Origin: Agromyces mariniharenae
GTDB taxonomy: Bacteria > Actinomycetota > Actinomycetes > Actinomycetales > Microbacteriaceae
Assembly (NCBI RefSeq): GCF_008122505.1
Contig: NZ_VSSB01000001.1
Span: forward strand, 480,891 to 544,890
Length of the DNA stretch: 64,000 nucleotides
Direction of reading: 5' to 3'
Shown here piece by piece: positions 8,748 to 17,087 of this stretch. Each line of letters begins with the position of its first letter. Positions within the stretch are counted from its first letter, which is position 1. A program made the translations under genes and the position numbers. A model generated the notes under the pieces. It was not told where the DNA came from. It was given only the letters and a program-made list of their open reading frames with translations, and searched no databases.

Positions 8748-9541
8748 CCCTCCCCCCGACGCTCGCGCAGCGGATCGCGGCATCCGATCGCCCGCTCGCC
8801 GGCATGTGGGTGTGCTCGGGCAGCGCGCTGAACGCCGAGATCGCGGCCGGCAGCGGCCTCGACGTCGTGCTCATCGACGCCGAGCACTCCCCCAACGGAC
8901 CCGAGTCGATCCTCGCGCAGCTCCAGGCCGTGGCCGCGTACCCGGTGGCGCCGCTCGTGCGCCCGCCGTTCGGCGACGCGGTCGTCATCAAGCAGTACCT
9001 CGACCTCGGCGTGCAGAACCTGCTCATCCCGATGGTCGACTCCCCCGAGCAGGCCGCCGACCTCGTGCGCGCCGTGCGCTACCCACCCGAGGGCGTGCGC
9101 GGCGTGGGCAGTTCGCTGGCGCGTTCGGCCCGCTGGAACCGCGTGCCGGGCTACCTCGCGTCCGCGGCGTCGACGGTGTCGCTGTTCGTGCAGGTCGAGT
9201 CGCGCACGGCGATGGAGCGCGTCTCCGAGATCGCGGCCGTCGACGGCGTCGACGGGATCCTCGTGGGGCCAGCCGACCTGGCCGCGTCGATGGGCTTCCT
9301 CGGGCAGCAGGACCACCCCGAGGTCGTCGACGCGGTGCTGCACGCGATCCGCGTCGGCGTCGAGCTCGGCACGCCCGTGGGCGTCAACGCGTTCGCCCCG
9401 GATGCCGCGGACCGCTACCTCGACGCGGGCGCCGCGTTCGTGCTGGTGGGCGCCGACGTGCAGCTGCTCGCCCGCGCGTCCGAGGCTCTCGCCGACCGCT
9501 TCATCGGCGACGGCGGCGCTGCGGCCCGCTCCGAGTACTGA
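8732..9541 (+). CDS. hpaI: 4-hydroxy-2-oxo-heptane-1,7-dioate aldolase (HpcH/HpaI family)
   Basis: This 269-residue class II pyruvate aldolase shows LIDAEHSPNG, LVRPPFGDAVVIKQYLDLG, LFVQVESRTAMERV and DGILVGPADLAASMG. These carry the HpaI-family His, Arg and metal-binding Glu/Asp residues. It cleaves the hydrated intermediate to pyruvate and succinic semialdehyde, the last step of the pathway. ATG at 8732 is preferred because GGGA (8720-8723) is at good spacing; an ATG at 8744 overlapping the hpaH stop as ATGA is the alternative. It is the second gene of the hpaHI pair. Confidence 0.88.
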   Translation: MPVRMTLPPTLAQRIAASDRPLAGMWVCSGSALNAEIAAGSGLDVVLIDAEHSPNGPESILAQLQAVAAYPVAPLVRPPFGDAVVIKQYLDLGVQNLLIPMVDSPEQAADLVRAVRYPPEGVRGVGSSLARSARWNRVPGYLASAASTVSLFVQVESRTAMERVSEIAAVDGVDGILVGPADLAASMGFLGQQDHPEVVDAVLHAIRVGVELGTPVGVNAFAPDAADRYLDAGAAFVLVGADVQLLARASEALADRFIGDGGAAARSEY

Positions 9542-9576
9542 GCGCCCGCGCCCGACGCGATTCCGGCGCGTCGCCA

Positions 9577-9590
9577 GATCGTATATGATT
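9577..9590. promoter_or_regulatory. Second operator copy before the FAH-RraA gene
   Basis: GATCGTATATGATT matches the perfect palindrome at 7841 at 12 of 14 positions. It contains TATGAT (9584-9589), an excellent -10 box about 27 nt before the next gene. The same repressor probably controls both units. Confidence 0.65.
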
Positions 9591-9616
9591 TCGGATATCG
9601 ACAGACGAGGACGTCC

Positions 9617-11116
9617 ATGAGCACCGCCATCCCCGGTATCGCCACGCCCGGCAAGGTCATCGCCGTGCACCTGAACTACCCGTCCCGCGCCGCGCAGCGC
9701 GGTCGCACGCCGACCCAGCCGAGCTATTTCCTGAAGCCGTCGTCGTCGCTCGCCGCCTCGGGCTCCACGCTCGAGCGGCCGGCGGGCACCGAGCTCCTCG
9801 CCTTCGAGGGCGAGATCGCGCTCGTCATCGGCGAGCCCGCGCGCCGGGTCTCCCCCGACGAGGGCTGGCGGCACGTCGCCGCCGTCACGGCCGCGAACGA
9901 CTTCGGCCTCTACGACCTGCGCGCCGCCGACAAGGGGTCGAACGTGCGCTCGAAGGGCGGCGACGGGTTCACGCCGCTCGGCCCGCGGCTCATCGACGCG
10001 GCATCCGTCGACCCGGCACGCCTGCGCGTGCGCACCTGGGTCGACGGCGAGCTCGTGCAGCACGACACGAGCGATGCGCTGCTCTTCCCGTTCGGCCGGC
10101 TGGTGGCCGACCTCTCGCAGCTCATGACGCTCGAGCGCGGCGACGTGATCCTCACCGGCACGCCCGCGGGGTCGTCCGTGGTCGCGCCGGGCGCCGTTGT
10201 CGAGGTCGAGGTCGACGCGCCCGATGCCGCGGGCGCACCGAGCTCCGGACGCCTCGTGACGACGATCACCGACGGCACCGCGCCCTTCGGCGACTTCGGG
10301 TCGCGACCCGAGGTCGACGACCGCCAGCGCATCGAGGCCTGGGGCGACGCCGAGGCCGCCGGCCTGGCCACGACGTCGACGGATGCCGCAGAGACCGCCT
10401 TCGAGCTCACCGACGAGCTGCGCGCGCTGCTCTCCTCAGTAGGCACCGCAACGCTCAGCGTGCAGCTCCGCAAGCGCGGGTACACCGACGTGTTCCTCGA
10501 GGGCGTGCACGCCAACCGGCCGGGCGCCCGCGTAGTCGGACGCGCCCGCACGCTTCGGTTCATCCCGTTCCGGCCCGACCTGTTCGCCCGCAGGGGCGGC
10601 GGCTACAACGCGCAGAAGGTCGCGTTCGACACCGTGGGCCCGGGCGACGTGCTCGTCATCGACGCCCGCGGTGAGCGGGGCACCGGCACCGTCGGCGACG
10701 TGCTCGCGCTCCGCGCCCAGGTGCGCGGCGCAGCCGGCATCGTCACCGACGGCGGCACGCGCGACTTCGACGTCGTCGCGGCCATGGACATCCCGACGTT
10801 CTCGCAGGGCCCGCACCCGTCGGTGCTCGGCCGCCGGCACGTGCCGTGGGAGGTCGACGTCGCGATCTCGTGCGGCGGTGCGGCCGTCGAGCCGGGCGAC
10901 GTGATCGTGGGCGACGGCGACGGCGTCATCGTGATCCCGCCGGCCCTCGCGTGGGAGGTCGCCCGAGAGGCGGCCGTTCAGGAGGCCGAGGACGAGTGGG
11001 TCGCGACGCAGGTGGCGGCCGGGGCATCCGTCGACGGACTCTTCCCCATGAACGCCGAGTGGCGGGCGCGGTACGAGGCCACCCTTCGACCGGGTCAGGG
11101 ACCGGCGGCGAGATGA
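9617..11116 (+). CDS. Fusion of FAH-family (HpaG-like) and RraA-like aldolase/decarboxylase domains
   Basis: A single 499-residue frame joins two enzymes. Residues about 1-235 are an FAH domain with ELLAFEGEIALVIGE (metal-binding Glu residues), AANDFGLYDLR and GDVILTGTPAG. Residues about 260-490 are an RraA-like domain with GDVLVIDARG, GIVTDGGTRDFDV and GDVIVGDGDGVIVIPP. The DGGTRD motif marks the 4-hydroxy-4-methyl-2-oxoglutarate aldolase/oxaloacetate decarboxylase branch rather than a true RNase E regulator. HpaG in Escherichia coli instead fuses two FAH units. In this cluster the protein probably handles decarboxylation and isomerisation after the dehydrogenase. GAGGA precedes the ATG, and the stop overlaps the GntR gene. 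Confidence 0.8.
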   Translation: MSTAIPGIATPGKVIAVHLNYPSRAAQRGRTPTQPSYFLKPSSSLAASGSTLERPAGTELLAFEGEIALVIGEPARRVSPDEGWRHVAAVTAANDFGLYDLRAADKGSNVRSKGGDGFTPLGPRLIDAASVDPARLRVRTWVDGELVQHDTSDALLFPFGRLVADLSQLMTLERGDVILTGTPAGSSVVAPGAVVEVEVDAPDAAGAPSSGRLVTTITDGTAPFGDFGSRPEVDDRQRIEAWGDAEAAGLATTSTDAAETAFELTDELRALLSSVGTATLSVQLRKRGYTDVFLEGVHANRPGARVVGRARTLRFIPFRPDLFARRGGGYNAQKVAFDTVGPGDVLVIDARGERGTGTVGDVLALRAQVRGAAGIVTDGGTRDFDVVAAMDIPTFSQGPHPSVLGRRHVPWEVDVAISCGGAAVEPGDVIVGDGDGVIVIPPALAWEVAREAAVQEAEDEWVATQVAAGASVDGLFPMNAEWRARYEATLRPGQGPAAR

Positions 11117-11796
11117 CCGCCGAGAGCAAGTCGCAACTCGCGTACCGATTCATCCGCGAGCGCATCGACGACGGACGCTACGTGCCCGGGTACCGCCTCG
11201 TGCTCGGCGGGATCGCGAAGGAACTCGACGTCTCGGTCGTCCCGGTGCGCGAGGCGATCCGCCGCCTCGAGGCCGAGGGACTCGTGACGTTCGAGCGCAA
11301 CGTCGGCGCGCAGGTCGCGCTGATCAAGGAGACCGAGTACCTGCACACCATGCAGACGCTCTCGCTCGTCGAGGGCGCCGCCACCGCGCTGTCGGCGCCG
11401 TACCTCACGCCCGAGCACCTGCGTCGCGCCCGGGCGGCGAACGAGCGGATGCGTCGCACGCTCGACGACTTCGACCCGCACCGGTTCACCGAGCTCAACC
11501 TCGAGTTCCACGCGGTGCTCTTCGAGGAGTGCCCGAACCCGCACATCCTCGACCTGGTGCACCGCGGCTGGAACCGGATGCGCATGCTGCGCGACTCCTC
11601 GTTCAGCTTCGTGCCCGGCCGCGCGCGCGAGTCCGTCGACGAGCACGATCGCATCGTCGACCTGATCGAGCAGGGCGCCGACCCGCTCGAGATCGAGCTC
11701 GCCGCGCGCCGCCATCGCACCGCCACGCTCGACGCGATGCTCGCCTACCAGGCCTCCCACAAGCACCCGACCCCGGCGGCCGCCGCCGCACGATGA
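11113..11796 (+). CDS. GntR family regulator (FCD subfamily) of the hpa cluster
   Basis: The 227-residue protein has an N-terminal winged helix (LAYRFIRERIDDGRYVPGYR, then VSVVPVREAIRRLEAEGLV). A C-terminal all-helical FCD effector domain has DDFDPHRFTELNLEFHAVLF and ESVDEHDRIVDLI, whose acidic and His residues usually hold a metal and an organic acid. FadR-type members bind short palindromes as dimers; the 14-bp sites at 7841 and 9577 fit. It starts inside the previous stop (ATGA) and is followed closely by hpaE, so it is made with the pathway it likely represses. Confidence 0.9.
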   Translation: MTAESKSQLAYRFIRERIDDGRYVPGYRLVLGGIAKELDVSVVPVREAIRRLEAEGLVTFERNVGAQVALIKETEYLHTMQTLSLVEGAATALSAPYLTPEHLRRARAANERMRRTLDDFDPHRFTELNLEFHAVLFEECPNPHILDLVHRGWNRMRMLRDSSFSFVPGRARESVDEHDRIVDLIEQGADPLEIELAARRHRTATLDAMLAYQASHKHPTPAAAAAR

Positions 11797-11807
11797 GAGA
11801 GATCACC

Positions 11808-13319
11808 ATGACGCACCACATCCCCGAGGGACTGCCCGACCGCATCCGCCACTACATCGACGGCGAGTTCGTCGACTCGCTCGGCGGCGAGGTGTTCGAC
11901 GTGCTCGACCCGGTCACGAACGAGCCCTACGTGCAAGCTGCCGCCGGACAGCGGGCCGACGTCGACCGAGCGGTGGCCGCCGCCCGCCGCGCGTTCACCG
12001 ACGGACCGTGGCCGCGCATGCTCCCCCGCGCCCGCGCTCGGGTGCTGCACCGCATCGCCGACCTCGTGGAGACGCAGGACGCCCGGCTCGCCGAGCTCGA
12101 GACCTTCGACACGGGCCTGCCGATCACGCAGGCGCTCGGCCAGGCGCAGCGCGCCGCCGAGAACTTCCGGTTCTTCGCCGACCTGATCGTCGCCCAGCGC
12201 GACGACACCTACAAGGTGCCCGGCCGCCAGGTGAACTACGTGAACCGCAAGCCCATCGGCGTCGCGGGCCTCATCACGCCGTGGAACACGCCGTTCATGC
12301 TCGAGTCGTGGAAGCTCGCCCCCGCGCTCGCGACGGGCAACACCGTGGTGCTGAAGCCCGCGGAGTTCACGCCGCTGTCCGCGTCGCTGTGGGCCGACAT
12401 CCTCCGCGAGGCGGGCGTGCCGGCGGGCGTGTTCAACCTGGTCAACGGGCTCGGCGAGGAGGCGGGCGACGCGCTGGTGAAGCATCCGGATGTGCCGCTC
12501 ATCTCGTTCACGGGCGAGAGCCGCACCGGGCAGCTCATCTTCGGCAACGCCGCGCCGTTCCTGAAGGGCCTGTCGATGGAGCTCGGCGGCAAGAGCCCGG
12601 CGGTCGTGTTCGCCGACGCCGACCTCGAGCAGGCGCTCGACGCGACCGTCTTCGGCGTGTTCTCGCTGAACGGCGAGCGCTGCACGGCGGGCAGCCGCAT
12701 CCTCGTGGAGCGCCCGATCTACGACGAGTTCGTCGAGCGCTACGCCGAGCGCGCGCGCAACATCGTCGTCGGCGACCCGCACGACCCCGCCACCGAGGTG
12801 GGCTCGCTCGTGCACCCCGAGCACTACGACAAGGTCATGTCGTACGTCGAGATCGGCAAGGGCGAGGGCCGCCTCGTCGCCGGCGGCGGCCGCCCCGAGG
12901 GCCTCGGCACCGGCAACTACGTCGCCCCCACTGTGTTCGCGGACGTCGCGCCCGACGCGCGGATCTTCCAGGAGGAGATCTTCGGCCCGGTCGTCGCGAT
13001 CACCCCGTTCGACACCGACGAGGAGGCCCTCGCGCTCGCCAACGGCGTGAGGTACGGCCTCGCCGCCTACATCTGGACCAACGACCTGCAGCGTGCGCAC
13101 AACTTCTCGCAGGCCGTCGAGGCCGGCATGGTGTGGCTGAACTCGAACAACGTGCGCGACCTCCGCACGCCCTTCGGCGGCGTCAAGGCGTCGGGCCTCG
13201 GGCACGAGGGCGGCTACCGCTCGATCGACTTCTACACCGACCAGCAGGCCGTGCACATCACGCTGAACGAGGCGCACTCGCCGCGGTTCGGCACGCACTC
13301 GGCGACCACGAGCCACTGA
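11808..13319 (+). CDS. hpaE: 5-carboxymethyl-2-hydroxymuconate-semialdehyde dehydrogenase
   Basis: This 503-residue NAD-dependent aldehyde dehydrogenase has GLITPWNTPFMLESWKLAPA for cofactor binding, SMELGGKSPAVVF with the general-base Glu, and the catalytic Cys in NGERCTAGS (C292). It oxidises the ring-cleavage semialdehyde to the dicarboxylate. The ATG at 11808 has an AGAG-type Shine-Dalgarno; an in-frame ATG at 11793 overlapping the GntR stop is possible. The position between the regulator and the dioxygenase gives the specific name; by sequence alone it is a HpaE/BADH-like aldehyde dehydrogenase. Confidence 0.88.
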   Translation: MTHHIPEGLPDRIRHYIDGEFVDSLGGEVFDVLDPVTNEPYVQAAAGQRADVDRAVAAARRAFTDGPWPRMLPRARARVLHRIADLVETQDARLAELETFDTGLPITQALGQAQRAAENFRFFADLIVAQRDDTYKVPGRQVNYVNRKPIGVAGLITPWNTPFMLESWKLAPALATGNTVVLKPAEFTPLSASLWADILREAGVPAGVFNLVNGLGEEAGDALVKHPDVPLISFTGESRTGQLIFGNAAPFLKGLSMELGGKSPAVVFADADLEQALDATVFGVFSLNGERCTAGSRILVERPIYDEFVERYAERARNIVVGDPHDPATEVGSLVHPEHYDKVMSYVEIGKGEGRLVAGGGRPEGLGTGNYVAPTVFADVAPDARIFQEEIFGPVVAITPFDTDEEALALANGVRYGLAAYIWTNDLQRAHNFSQAVEAGMVWLNSNNVRDLRTPFGGVKASGLGHEGGYRSIDFYTDQQAVHITLNEAHSPRFGTHSATTSH

Positions 13320-13350
13320 CCGACCGAACCCTCGAAGCAAGGACGCTGAC

Positions 13351-14493
13351 ATGAGCACCGACCACGTCGTCACCGGAGACGGCCCAGAGCCCGTCGTGAC
13401 GGACACCGACCCGATCGCCGCCTCGAACCCGATCCCCACGCCCGCCGCGACGCCGCCCGACGTGGTGCGCTGCGCCTACCTCGACCTCGTCGTCACCGAC
13501 CTCGCCGCGTCCCGCGCGTTCTACGTCGACGTGCTGGGGCTCGTCGTGACCGAGGAGGACGACGAGGCGATCTACCTGCGCAGCTTCGAGGAGTTCATCC
13601 ACCACAACCTCGTGCTGCGCAAGGGCCCGGTCGCGGCCGCCGCCGCGTTCTCGTACCGCGTGCGCACCCCCGAGGACCTCGACCGCGCCGTCGCGTTCTA
13701 CTCCGAGCTCGGATGCCGCGTCGAGCGCCGCCCCGAGGGCTTCGCGAAGGGCATCGGCGACTCGGTGCGCGTCGAGGACCCGCTCGGCTTCCCCTACGAG
13801 TTCTTCCACGAGGTCGAGCACGTCGAGCGCCTCGCCTGGCGCTACGACCTGCAGACCCCCGGATGCCTCGTGCGCCTCGACCACTTCAACCAGGTCACGC
13901 CCGACGTGCCGCGGGCAGTGAAGTACATGGAGGACCTCGGCTTCCGCGTGACGGAGGACATCCAGGACCAGGCCGGCACGACGTACGCGGCCTGGATGCG
14001 CCGCAAGCCCACCGTGCACGACACCGCGATGACCGGCGGCGACGGACCCCGCCTGCACCACATCGCGTTCTCGACCCACGAGAAGCACAACATCATCGCG
14101 ATCTGCGACAAGCTCGGCGCGCTGCGGATGTCGGACGTCATCGAGCGGGGCCCGGGCCGCCACGGCGTCTCGAACGCCTTCTACCTCTACCTTCGGGACC
14201 CCGACGGGCACCGCGTCGAGATCTACACGCAGGACTACTGGACGGGCGACCCCGACAACCCCGTCGTCACGTGGGACGTGCACGACAACCAGCGCCGCGA
14301 CTGGTGGGGCAACCCCGTCGTGCCGTCGTGGTACACGGAGGCCTCGCTCGTGCTCGACCTCGACGGGAACCCGCAGCCCGTGGTCAGCCGCACCGACGAC
14401 TCCGAGATGGAGGTGACCATCGGCGCCGACGGCTTCTCGTACACGCGCAAGGGCGACGAGGCGAAGGGCTTCAAGCTCGGGCACACGCTCTGA
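13351..14493 (+). CDS. hpaD: 3,4-dihydroxyphenylacetate (homoprotocatechuate) 2,3-dioxygenase
   Basis: This 380-residue extradiol dioxygenase has the vicinal oxygen chelate fold. Metal ligands are H178 (RLDHFNQVT), H237 (RLHHIAFST) and E290 (HRVEIYTQDY). Their spacing (59 and 53) equals that of the His155/His214/Glu267 triad of the Brevibacterium fuscum enzyme, which is strong support for the name. It opens the catechol ring next to the hydroxyls using O2 and Fe or Mn. The N-terminus has about 23 extra residues. AAGGA precedes the ATG. It is the last hpa gene; no hpaF or hydroxylase gene follows. Confidence 0.93.
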   Translation: MSTDHVVTGDGPEPVVTDTDPIAASNPIPTPAATPPDVVRCAYLDLVVTDLAASRAFYVDVLGLVVTEEDDEAIYLRSFEEFIHHNLVLRKGPVAAAAAFSYRVRTPEDLDRAVAFYSELGCRVERRPEGFAKGIGDSVRVEDPLGFPYEFFHEVEHVERLAWRYDLQTPGCLVRLDHFNQVTPDVPRAVKYMEDLGFRVTEDIQDQAGTTYAAWMRRKPTVHDTAMTGGDGPRLHHIAFSTHEKHNIIAICDKLGALRMSDVIERGPGRHGVSNAFYLYLRDPDGHRVEIYTQDYWTGDPDNPVVTWDVHDNQRRDWWGNPVVPSWYTEASLVLDLDGNPQPVVSRTDDSEMEVTIGADGFSYTRKGDEAKGFKLGHTL

Positions 14494-14586
14494 CCCCGCA
14501 TCTGCCAGACTCGTTCCCTGCGGGCCGTGCGGCTCACCGCCGCATCCGCGCGACCGATGACGGCCGAGACACGTGTGGAGGTGCGA

Positions 14587-15003
14587 GTGTCGACGATCCC
14601 GACCGTGCTCGACGGGCAGGTGCGCATCCTGGAGCTCGAGTCGTTCCGCGACGATCGCGGAACGCTCACGCACATCACCCTCGACGAGGTCGGCCTGACC
14701 GTGGCGCGATCGTTCGTCGTCCGCGCGCCGCGGGGCGCTGTGCGCGGCGGCCATGCGCATCGGCGCGTGCGGCAGGTGCTGTTCCGTGCGAGCGGCACGA
14801 TCCGGGTCGATCTCAGCCGCCACGGCGAGCACGCCAGCGTAGTCCTCGACGAGCAGCGGCCCGCTGTGCTGATCGAGGCGGGCGTGTGGGCGCAGCAGAC
14901 CTACCTCGACGACGGCTCGACGCTCATCGTGTTCGCCGACGGGCCCTTCGATCCCGCCGAGTACACGACCGATGACGACGCCACGACCGAGGACGCCTCA
15001 TGA
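14587..15003 (+). CDS. WxcM/FdtA-like cupin (nucleotide-sugar 3,4-ketoisomerase family)
   Basis: The 138-residue single-domain cupin contains ELESFRDDRGTLTHI, FVVRAPRGAVRGGHAHRR and GVWAQQTYLDDGSTLIVFAD. This is the pattern of the QdtA/FdtA/WxcM C-terminal family, which isomerises dTDP-4-keto-6-deoxyglucose; GGHAHRR supplies the catalytic His. GGAGGT sits 4 nt before the GTG at 14587; upstream in-frame ATGs lack ribosome sites. It overlaps the next gene by ATGA. No dTDP-glucose dehydratase or aminotransferase is nearby, so the true substrate is uncertain. Confidence 0.7.
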   Translation: MSTIPTVLDGQVRILELESFRDDRGTLTHITLDEVGLTVARSFVVRAPRGAVRGGHAHRRVRQVLFRASGTIRVDLSRHGEHASVVLDEQRPAVLIEAGVWAQQTYLDDGSTLIVFADGPFDPAEYTTDDDATTEDAS

Positions 15004-16202
15004 GCCGTCGACGGGTCGCGGTGCTCGGCGCCGGGATCATGGGCTGCGCCGTCGCCATCCACCTCGCCCGCCGCGGGTTCGACGTGACGGTCTACGACCG
15101 CGAGCCGGCCCCCATGGCGGCCGCGAGCCGCTGGAACGAGGGCAAGATCCACCTCGGCTACATCTACGGAGCCGACCCCACGCTGGCCACCGCGCGGCAT
15201 CTCCTCACGGGCGGCCTGCAGTTCGAGGACCGCCTGCGAGAGCTCCTCGGCGAGGACCTCGACGGGCACGTCACGGCCGACGACGACATCTACCTCGTGC
15301 ACCGCCGATCCGTGGTCGGACCCGAGACCTTGCGTGCGAAGTTCGAGGCGGTCAGCGATCTCGTCCGGGAGCATCCCGACGCCGACCGCTACCTCGTCGA
15401 CGTCTCCGACGCCCGCACCGCCGAGATCGACCCCGACGAGCTCGGCACCCTCGCCGGAGACGACATCGTCGCGGGCTTCCGCGTCCCCGAGCGGTCGGTC
15501 GAGACCCGCTGGGTCGCGGACCGCCTGGCCGTCGTCATCGCGTCGGAGCCCGGCGTGACGCTCCGACTCGACACGACGGTGCTCGGCGTGGAGCCCGCGG
15601 ACGGGGAACGTGACGCCTGGCGCGTGCGCACGGACGGCGACGACGAGCGCGTCAACGTGGTGGTGAACGCACTGTGGGGCGGGCGGCTGGCGATCGACGC
15701 CGGCGCCGGGCTCGTCCCCCAGCCGCCGTGGACCCATCGCTTCCGCCAGTGCGTGTTCATCCGGACCCGCACGGCGTGCGTCGCGCCGAGCGCGCTGGTC
15801 GCCGTCGGGCCCTTCGGCGACGTCAAGAACTACAACGGCCGGGACTTCTACCTGTCGTGGTACCCGGCCGGCCTCGTCGCCGAGTCCTCCGAACTCGAGC
15901 TGGCCGCCCCCGAACTCCCGTCGGGGCCCGAGGCCGAGGCGTTCGTCGGTCGTGTCCGAGCCGCCCTCGAGCCGCTCATGCCCGGGATCGGCCGGGTGTT
16001 CGACGAGGCGGAGTCGACCGTCGTGCACGGCGGCTTCGTCTACGCGCGGGGCGCCGGCGCCCTCGACGACCCGCGTTCGGGCCTTCATCGTCGCGACCGC
16101 TACGGCGTCGAGCGGACCGGGACGTACTTCTCGGTGGACACCGGCAAGTACTCGACCGCGCCGTGGCTCGCACGCGAGCTCGCCGCCGGGATCGCCGGCT
16201 GA
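15000..16202 (+). CDS. FAD-dependent oxidoreductase (DAO/GlpO-like)
   Basis: The 400-residue protein begins VAVLGAGIMGCAVAIHLARR, the Rossmann GxGxxG site for FAD, followed by VTVYDRE. RWNEGKIHLGYIYGAD resembles the FAD-contacting loop of D-amino-acid oxidase-type proteins. The C-terminus ends YFSVDTGKYSTAPWLARELA. The substrate is unknown. It is translationally coupled to the cupin upstream and, by a one-base overlap, to the glycosyltransferase downstream, so a role in making or modifying a glycan donor is plausible. Confidence 0.75.
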   Translation: MSRRRVAVLGAGIMGCAVAIHLARRGFDVTVYDREPAPMAAASRWNEGKIHLGYIYGADPTLATARHLLTGGLQFEDRLRELLGEDLDGHVTADDDIYLVHRRSVVGPETLRAKFEAVSDLVREHPDADRYLVDVSDARTAEIDPDELGTLAGDDIVAGFRVPERSVETRWVADRLAVVIASEPGVTLRLDTTVLGVEPADGERDAWRVRTDGDDERVNVVVNALWGGRLAIDAGAGLVPQPPWTHRFRQCVFIRTRTACVAPSALVAVGPFGDVKNYNGRDFYLSWYPAGLVAESSELELAAPELPSGPEAEAFVGRVRAALEPLMPGIGRVFDEAESTVVHGGFVYARGAGALDDPRSGLHRRDRYGVERTGTYFSVDTGKYSTAPWLARELAAGIAG

Positions 16203-17074
16203 TGGCGACCGTGACGCCGAACGGCCGGGAGACGTGGCAGCCGCTCGTCACCGCGCTCGTTCCGACCTACAACGGAGCGGCGTTCATCCTGCGCACGCTC
16301 GAGAGCCTGTCGGCGCAGACGTGGCCGCACCTCGAGGTCCTCATCGGCGACGACTGCTCGACCGACGACACGCTCGAGGTCGTGCGGCGCTTCGCCGCGG
16401 ACCGTCCGAACGTGCGGATCGTCGAGCGCGACGGCAACCTGGGCTGGCTGCGCAACTCGAACGACCTCATGGCGCGGGCCGACGGCGAGCTCATGTTCTT
16501 CGCGTTCCACGACGACGTCGTGGCCCCGACCTACGTGGAGCGCCTGGTCGAGGCGCTCCGGGGGAACGACCGCGCCGTGCTCGCCTTCAGCGACATGCAC
16601 GTGCACGAGCTCGACGGCACCGAGCACCTGCACGCGTTCGACGAGCTCGAGGGGCTCTCGAGCGCCGTCGACCGCGGACGTGTCATGGTCCGCCGTCCCG
16701 AGAACTGGTGGGTGCCGAACCGCGGCCTCTTCCGCACGTCGGGTTTCGTCGAGGTGGGCGGGATCCATCCCAACCAGCAGGGCGAGTTCTCGGCCGACTG
16801 GACCTGGCTGCTCGGGCTCGCACTCGTCGGGGAGTTCGTCCGCGTGCCCGAGGCGCTGTGCACGAAGTACTACATGGCGGGGAGCCTCTCGAAGCGCTGG
16901 CCGCACGACGCCGCGCAGGCGCAGGCGCTGCGGCGGTCGGGCATCGCCGAGATCCGCCGGAGCCGCTTGAGCCCGGCGCGCAAGGCGGCGCTCACGGGGT
17001 TCCTCTGGCGGCGCGTCTACGGCAGCCGCCTGCCCGACGGGGTCAAGGGCGTGTTCCGCGGCCTCGGCTGGTGA
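16202..17074 (+). CDS. Family 2 glycosyltransferase
   Basis: The 290-residue GT-A protein opens with TALVPTYNGAAFILRTLESL, then LIGDDCSTDDTLEVVRRF and FFAFHDDVV (DxD-like metal site). No membrane helix is evident, so it is probably a cytosolic or peripheral enzyme adding a sugar to a glycan, lipid or protein acceptor. It starts at the A of the preceding TGA. It is the last gene of the three-gene cassette and converges on the hydrolase gene only 13 bp away, leaving no room for a separate terminator. Confidence 0.85.
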   Translation: MATVTPNGRETWQPLVTALVPTYNGAAFILRTLESLSAQTWPHLEVLIGDDCSTDDTLEVVRRFAADRPNVRIVERDGNLGWLRNSNDLMARADGELMFFAFHDDVVAPTYVERLVEALRGNDRAVLAFSDMHVHELDGTEHLHAFDELEGLSSAVDRGRVMVRRPENWWVPNRGLFRTSGFVEVGGIHPNQQGEFSADWTWLLGLALVGEFVRVPEALCTKYYMAGSLSKRWPHDAAQAQALRRSGIAEIRRSRLSPARKAALTGFLWRRVYGSRLPDGVKGVFRGLGW

Positions 17075-17087
17075 GGGCGGGCCGCGC

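Noticed and set aside
14494..14524. CCCGCA/TGCGGG as a terminator after hpaD.
   Set aside because: A six-bp stem with an 18-base loop and no U-tract is not convincing.
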